From Paenibacillus macerans (lineage in GTDB: Bacteria > Bacillota > Bacilli > Paenibacillales > Paenibacillaceae), in assembly GCF_900454495.1 (NCBI RefSeq), contig NZ_UGSI01000002.1:1089001-1153000 (forward strand): DNA of 64,000 bases. Reading direction: 5' to 3'. This document shows positions 60,710 to 64,000 of this stretch, piece after piece (the first letter of the stretch is position 1; the number at the start of each line of letters is the position of its first letter). The position numbers and the translations under genes were made by a program. The notes below the pieces were generated by a model. That model made no database searches and was not told the origin of the DNA. It saw nothing but the letters and a program-made list of their open reading frames with translations.

Positions 60710-62107
60710 TTGAAAAAGATAAAATGGCTGCTCCCGGCTGCGGCTGCCGCCGGACTGCTGCTGGTGAGCTGCTCGCCGGCAAACCGTCCGGTTAACGGGG
60801 GAGAAAACGCTGCGCGGGACGCGTCCCAGCAGGAGTCAGGGAATGCGTCGTTGCCGGCTAGTCAGGGAGAGGCAACACGCGTAAAAGTAGCTGAGCAAGG
60901 TGGAGCACAGGAAAAGATGCCGGCGCAGAGCGTCAAGCTGGCAAAAGGTGAATTTAGCGCAAGCCGGAATGCGAAGGGAGAACTTGTCGCAGTTCCGGCC
61001 GGCCTGGCGGATTACAGCATCGACTACGAGGCGGTGGTTGAGCTGGAGGGACAAACGTTGGTGATGGCCAATGTATTTTATGGGGACGATGATGTGATCA
61101 AAGTTCTGCTGTCCCATAAAACGGGCGAAGACCAGGTGAAGACCGTCTGGAGCGAGGGGATCACGGACACGAACAACCGCTGGTATAATACGTTTATCGG
61201 GCAACTGCTCGTCAAAGCGGATGAGGAGCGGGTGCTGTTTTTGGAGCCGGAAATCATAGGGCAAGGCGGAAAGTATCATCTTTCCGAGTATAATGTGCGG
61301 ACGGGGAAAATTGCACGGATCAGGGAAGATTTTTGGCCGTTGCCGGAAGAGTATGACTATATTTACCAATACCATTGGGACGGCGAGCGGATGAAAGTAT
61401 TTTTGCAGAGCTACTTGGGTTTGGTGAGAGTGTTTGATTTGCAGGGCGGGAAAGATGATGCTCCGGACCGGTTGTTCCGGGTGATTCCGCACTCGACGAC
61501 CGGGGCTCCGTCCTTGTTCCTGTCGCCTGATTTTGAACGGTTTGCTCATGACGATGAGAGCGGAAAGGTGACTTTCTATGATATAAAAAGCGCTGCGCTC
61601 GGGAAAATCAAGCTGTCTGAGGACAAGTATGTTCCGTCCGAAAAAATCAAGTGGAACCCGTCCGGTTCGATCGCTTGGATGGAGTCTTCTCCGGGAGAGC
61701 ATAGCCGGATTAAAGACATCGATATCGACTATTTAAGCATTGCCCCCCAGCGCATTGATTTCTACGGCAGAGACGGGGGCGCTTTGGGATCGATTAAGGC
61801 GGATGCGGGGGACGACCGCGCGCTCGATATCGCCGGCTGGCTTGATGACTCCACCGCGCTCGTCAAGTCCTACCGGTTCGAGCCGGACGGCAGCAATACT
61901 TATGGGATGGCAGAGAAGGAACCGGCCTATTTCTACTACGATGTTCACAAGAAAGAAAAACGGCCCGCGAGCGAGGCGGATCTGCCGGAAATGCTCCCGG
62001 CAAAGGCGCGCACGTCATGGTCGCGAATGGCAGAACCGCATACGTCAGAGCCGCAAACCGGGGTCGTTGCAGAACGGAAAGAAATCGTGTTTCCTAAAGA
62101 GCCCTAG
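60710..62107 (+). CDS. Lipoprotein of unknown function, 465 aa
   Basis: A TTG start at 60710 fits GAGGAGGTTGATTT; the frame extends back to 60605 through unlikely residues. The signal KKIKWLLPAAAAAGLLLVSC ends in lipobox LVSC. After a disordered linker rich in Gln, Ser and Ala, the mature part is beta-rich with repeated motifs of propeller character (LFLSPDFERFAHDDESGKVTFYD, IKWNPSGSIAWMES, IAGWLDDSTALVKSY). It could be a surface beta-propeller sensor. No family recognised. Confidence 0.7.
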   Translation: MKKIKWLLPAAAAAGLLLVSCSPANRPVNGGENAARDASQQESGNASLPASQGEATRVKVAEQGGAQEKMPAQSVKLAKGEFSASRNAKGELVAVPAGLADYSIDYEAVVELEGQTLVMANVFYGDDDVIKVLLSHKTGEDQVKTVWSEGITDTNNRWYNTFIGQLLVKADEERVLFLEPEIIGQGGKYHLSEYNVRTGKIARIREDFWPLPEEYDYIYQYHWDGERMKVFLQSYLGLVRVFDLQGGKDDAPDRLFRVIPHSTTGAPSLFLSPDFERFAHDDESGKVTFYDIKSAALGKIKLSEDKYVPSEKIKWNPSGSIAWMESSPGEHSRIKDIDIDYLSIAPQRIDFYGRDGGALGSIKADAGDDRALDIAGWLDDSTALVKSYRFEPDGSNTYGMAEKEPAYFYYDVHKKEKRPASEADLPEMLPAKARTSWSRMAEPHTSEPQTGVVAERKEIVFPKEP

Positions 62108-62169
62108 TACGTACTTTTGAGGTTTCCCGTAACAGTGCAGGTTTCCGACAGGGAACACGCCTGCCGGAA

Positions 62170-62358
62170 ATCTAACGGTTGCAGCAGCCGTTATTTTGCG
62201 AAAAGAGCCCCTTTCTAAAATCTAACGGTTGCGAGCGCCGTTATTTGTCTTAATTTGGGCCCCAATAGCTGGTTTTTAGCGAAATAAGCGCTATGGCATC
62301 CGTTAGAGTTTGAAATCGGTGTTGTTGCAGCAAATAGCGGTTGTGGCATCCGTTAGAA
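62170..62358. repeat. AACGGTTGC quasi-palindromic repeat, copy A3
   Basis: It begins CTAACGGTTGCAGCAGCCGT and ends GTGGCATCCGTTAGAATG, with TTTCTAAAATCTAACGGTTG and AAATAAGCGCTATGGCATCC inside. Collinear with the copies at 33884 and 50670. It lies between convergent genes. Confidence 0.8.
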
Positions 62359-62437
62359 TGGGGGTGCCGGTTAACAAGAAGGGGCGATCTTATGCCTGAC
62401 GCAGAGACAGACCGGCCCCGTCTTGTTCCTTGCCCCA

Positions 62438-63508
62438 TTATTCCAATGTAAAATCGCCCGTTGTTGTGGCTGCCTTGACGCTATATTTACCGCTGCCGAC
62501 TTTTCCCGCGATCCCCTGATCCGTCCGGCGGCTAAAATCCATGTCCGGGACATTCACCTCAGCTTCCCCGCCTACCGTGGTGAACTCCAGCGATAGCGGC
62601 TGATTCTTTTTCAAGACGATGTCGATATCCCCATGGATGGATTCGGCCGTGATGTCCCCGGCCAGATCGACCGTCTGCAAGCCGAGGTCCAGGTCTCCAT
62701 TCACGGAACTGGCGGCAATTTCGCCTTTCAGGGCGGAGGCCTCGATGCTGCCGTTGACGCTGTTCAGTTCTATTTTGGCCGCTTTAGCGCGGTCTAACGT
62801 GATTTCCCCGTTTGTGGTCTCAAGCTTGATGGCCTGCTTCATCTCCAGATTGGAGGTTTCGATGTCCCCGCTGACCGTGCTAATGGACAACTTTTCAAAA
62901 GACTGCGCCGCCGGAATGGTCACGGTTAACGCCAGATCGGCGCGGAAGCTTTTGCCGTCTTTTTTCTCCCGTTCCGTTTGAATGTACAGCGTGTCGCCTT
63001 CCTTGTTTAACAAAGGGGTGAGCTCGTTGTCTTTAATGCCGCTTCTCACCTTCCCCGTCAGTTTGGCTTCAATGTCCGATGCAGCGGAGGCAGTGAGCTT
63101 TACGTCGGAGGCGGCGGTATCGATGACGATGTTGCGGATTCCTTGGGCGGCGAGATTTTCGGAGAGGGAGATGCGCCGGCTTTTGGCGTTATCGGGATCA
63201 TCCGTGGAATCGCGGGACACGGCGTCGTCGACGATTTCGGAGACATTATCCAAAATTCCGCCCACCATATCGGTGGTTCCTTCCATCAAATCGGTTTGAA
63301 AATCCTCGATGATCCCGTCCGGGTCATTCGGCGTTGCCTGCCGGTCACGGTCCGGAGCGTTCCGGCTTCCGTCCTGCTCTGGGGCCGTTTCCTTGTCTTC
63401 CTGAAAAAGGCCAAACGCCTTAAGTGTATCCGCTTTGGGAAAGGTGACGATGGTTCCGGTCAGTCCGATGAGCAGCAAGCCTATGGCAAAATAGACGATT
63501 TTTTTCAT
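62438..63508 (-). CDS. DUF4097 family beta-helix/adhesin-like protein
   Basis: The 356 residues start with one membrane helix (KKIVYFAIGLLLIGLTGTIV), then an acidic linker, then a repetitive beta-structure: LSISTVSGDIETSNLEM, LETTNGEITLDRAK, LNSVNGSIEASALKG and SSVNGDLDLGLQ. This NG-type repeat is the mark of DUF4097. Its start overlaps the stop of the DUF1700 gene (ATGA). Such pairs are often placed behind a PadR regulator in Firmicutes and are linked to envelope stress. Probably membrane-anchored, facing outward. Confidence 0.88.
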   Translation of the reverse strand: MKKIVYFAIGLLLIGLTGTIVTFPKADTLKAFGLFQEDKETAPEQDGSRNAPDRDRQATPNDPDGIIEDFQTDLMEGTTDMVGGILDNVSEIVDDAVSRDSTDDPDNAKSRRISLSENLAAQGIRNIVIDTAASDVKLTASAASDIEAKLTGKVRSGIKDNELTPLLNKEGDTLYIQTEREKKDGKSFRADLALTVTIPAAQSFEKLSISTVSGDIETSNLEMKQAIKLETTNGEITLDRAKAAKIELNSVNGSIEASALKGEIAASSVNGDLDLGLQTVDLAGDITAESIHGDIDIVLKKNQPLSLEFTTVGGEAEVNVPDMDFSRRTDQGIAGKVGSGKYSVKAATTTGDFTLE

Positions 63509-64000
63509 AGCGAAACGCTCCCTTGAAATCCGGATTTATTTTTGACCAACCGTAAGATCACGCCGTACAGCCGCCCGGCAAGCTGTCTGAGGCCCACGGC
63601 AAGCAGGATTCCCAGGCTAAACAACGTCATGGTTGCGAACAGGTTGAAAAGAAACAACTCGAATCCGCGCTGGATCAAGGAGATGATGATCAACAGCGGA
63701 CTAAGCAGCATAGCGGCGGCGATGATGCTGAGAGAGGCGGCTAGGAGCAGCAGGATCGCTACGGGCAAGGCGACGGCGAGCATATTGATAAAGCTCATTC
63801 CAGCGGCCCGCAGCACCGCGCGCATCACATTGGCTAAGCTTTTCTTGCGCTCGGCCACCGAAATACTGTAATCGAGCAGCAGTTCCTTGGCCAGCAGTGA
63901 AGGCGTCCCCAGCTTTTTAATGATTTCTTCCTCGCTTTTCCCGGCGGCTGCGCCTGCCTCGAAATGCTCCTCGTAATCGTACAAAATTTCTTTGCGCTCC
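63505..64000 (-). CDS. DUF1700 family membrane protein, 5' end outside window
   Basis: The frame is open to the window edge, so the first residues are missing. The visible N-terminal part has the HAAS-type signature RKEILYDYEEHFEAG and IIKKLGTPSLLAKELLLDY, which is characteristic of DUF1700. Two long hydrophobic regions follow (NMLAVALPVAILLLLAASLS, FLFNLFATMTLFSLGILLAV). It overlaps the DUF4097 gene by 4 bp. The pair is likely one functional unit in the membrane. Confidence 0.85.
   Translation of the reverse strand, partial: ERKEILYDYEEHFEAGAAAGKSEEEIIKKLGTPSLLAKELLLDYSISVAERKKSLANVMRAVLRAAGMSFINMLAVALPVAILLLLAASLSIIAAAMLLSPLLIIISLIQRGFELFLFNLFATMTLFSLGILLAVGLRQLAGRLYGVILRLVKNKSGFQGSVSL

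Overview
The window looks like chromosomal DNA of a soil or plant-associated Firmicute, most probably Paenibacillus or a close relative. The reasons are GC content in the mid-50s by eye, strong GGAGG ribosome binding sites, frequent TTG and GTG starts, CcpA-type cre sites, several ATPase-less sugar ABC systems, and familiar Gram-positive families (YqkE, TVP38, HflX, DUF1700/DUF4097). No rRNA, tRNA, CRISPR array or phage structural gene was seen.

Left part (1-6.5 kb). A partial cytoplasmic metzincin-like protease is followed by a chain of broken genes: a LacI C-terminus, a headless sugar permease, a second permease fused in frame to a GH130 glycoside phosphorylase that is itself frameshifted, a truncated DUF1861 protein, a truncated membrane protein and the head of a Uma2-type nuclease. 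This reads as a mannoside-type utilisation locus that lost material through several separate internal deletions. A MITE-like repeat and a 57-residue single HNH-repeat protein follow.

6.5-14 kb. An IS4-type element sits inside an older repeat. It is followed by a frameshifted winged-helix regulator, an MFS exporter, an IS1595-type element nested inside a decayed IS4-like element, and a TVP38 membrane protein.

14-31.5 kb. This is the main catabolic island. A GntR/LacI-fold regulator is divergent from an operon of two permeases, a binding protein and two GH2 enzymes. Next come a cre-controlled GH43 gene, the remnant of a CBM-bearing enzyme, an ArsR-type regulator, and a second binding protein/permease/permease/GH2/MBL-lactonase operon. 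Three GH2 paralogs are present. No ATPase is encoded, so a shared MsmX-type ATPase elsewhere is likely. Shared palindromes and cre sites link the promoters.

31.5-53 kb. Mostly housekeeping and accessory genes: WYL regulator, SDR, DUF2500, HflX (with an elaborate leader containing two small ORFs and a terminator), GNAT, a two-component system, Mn-dependent pyrophosphatase, MFS, SulP, an APC permease, a low-GC pair of orphan genes, LysE, an MBL/TetR pair with twin palindromic operators, YqkE, and an XRE/peptide deformylase/DeoC cluster.

53-64 kb. A tightly overlapping five-gene operon carries two ABC ATPases, a permease fused to an M1-like domain without HEXXH, an ECF sigma factor and a six-TM protein. 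It has a candidate ECF promoter in front. MetY, an orphan lipoprotein and a DUF4097/DUF1700 pair complete the window.

Intergenic DNA is unusually rich in dispersed quasi-palindromic repeats. At least four families recur within the 64 kb.
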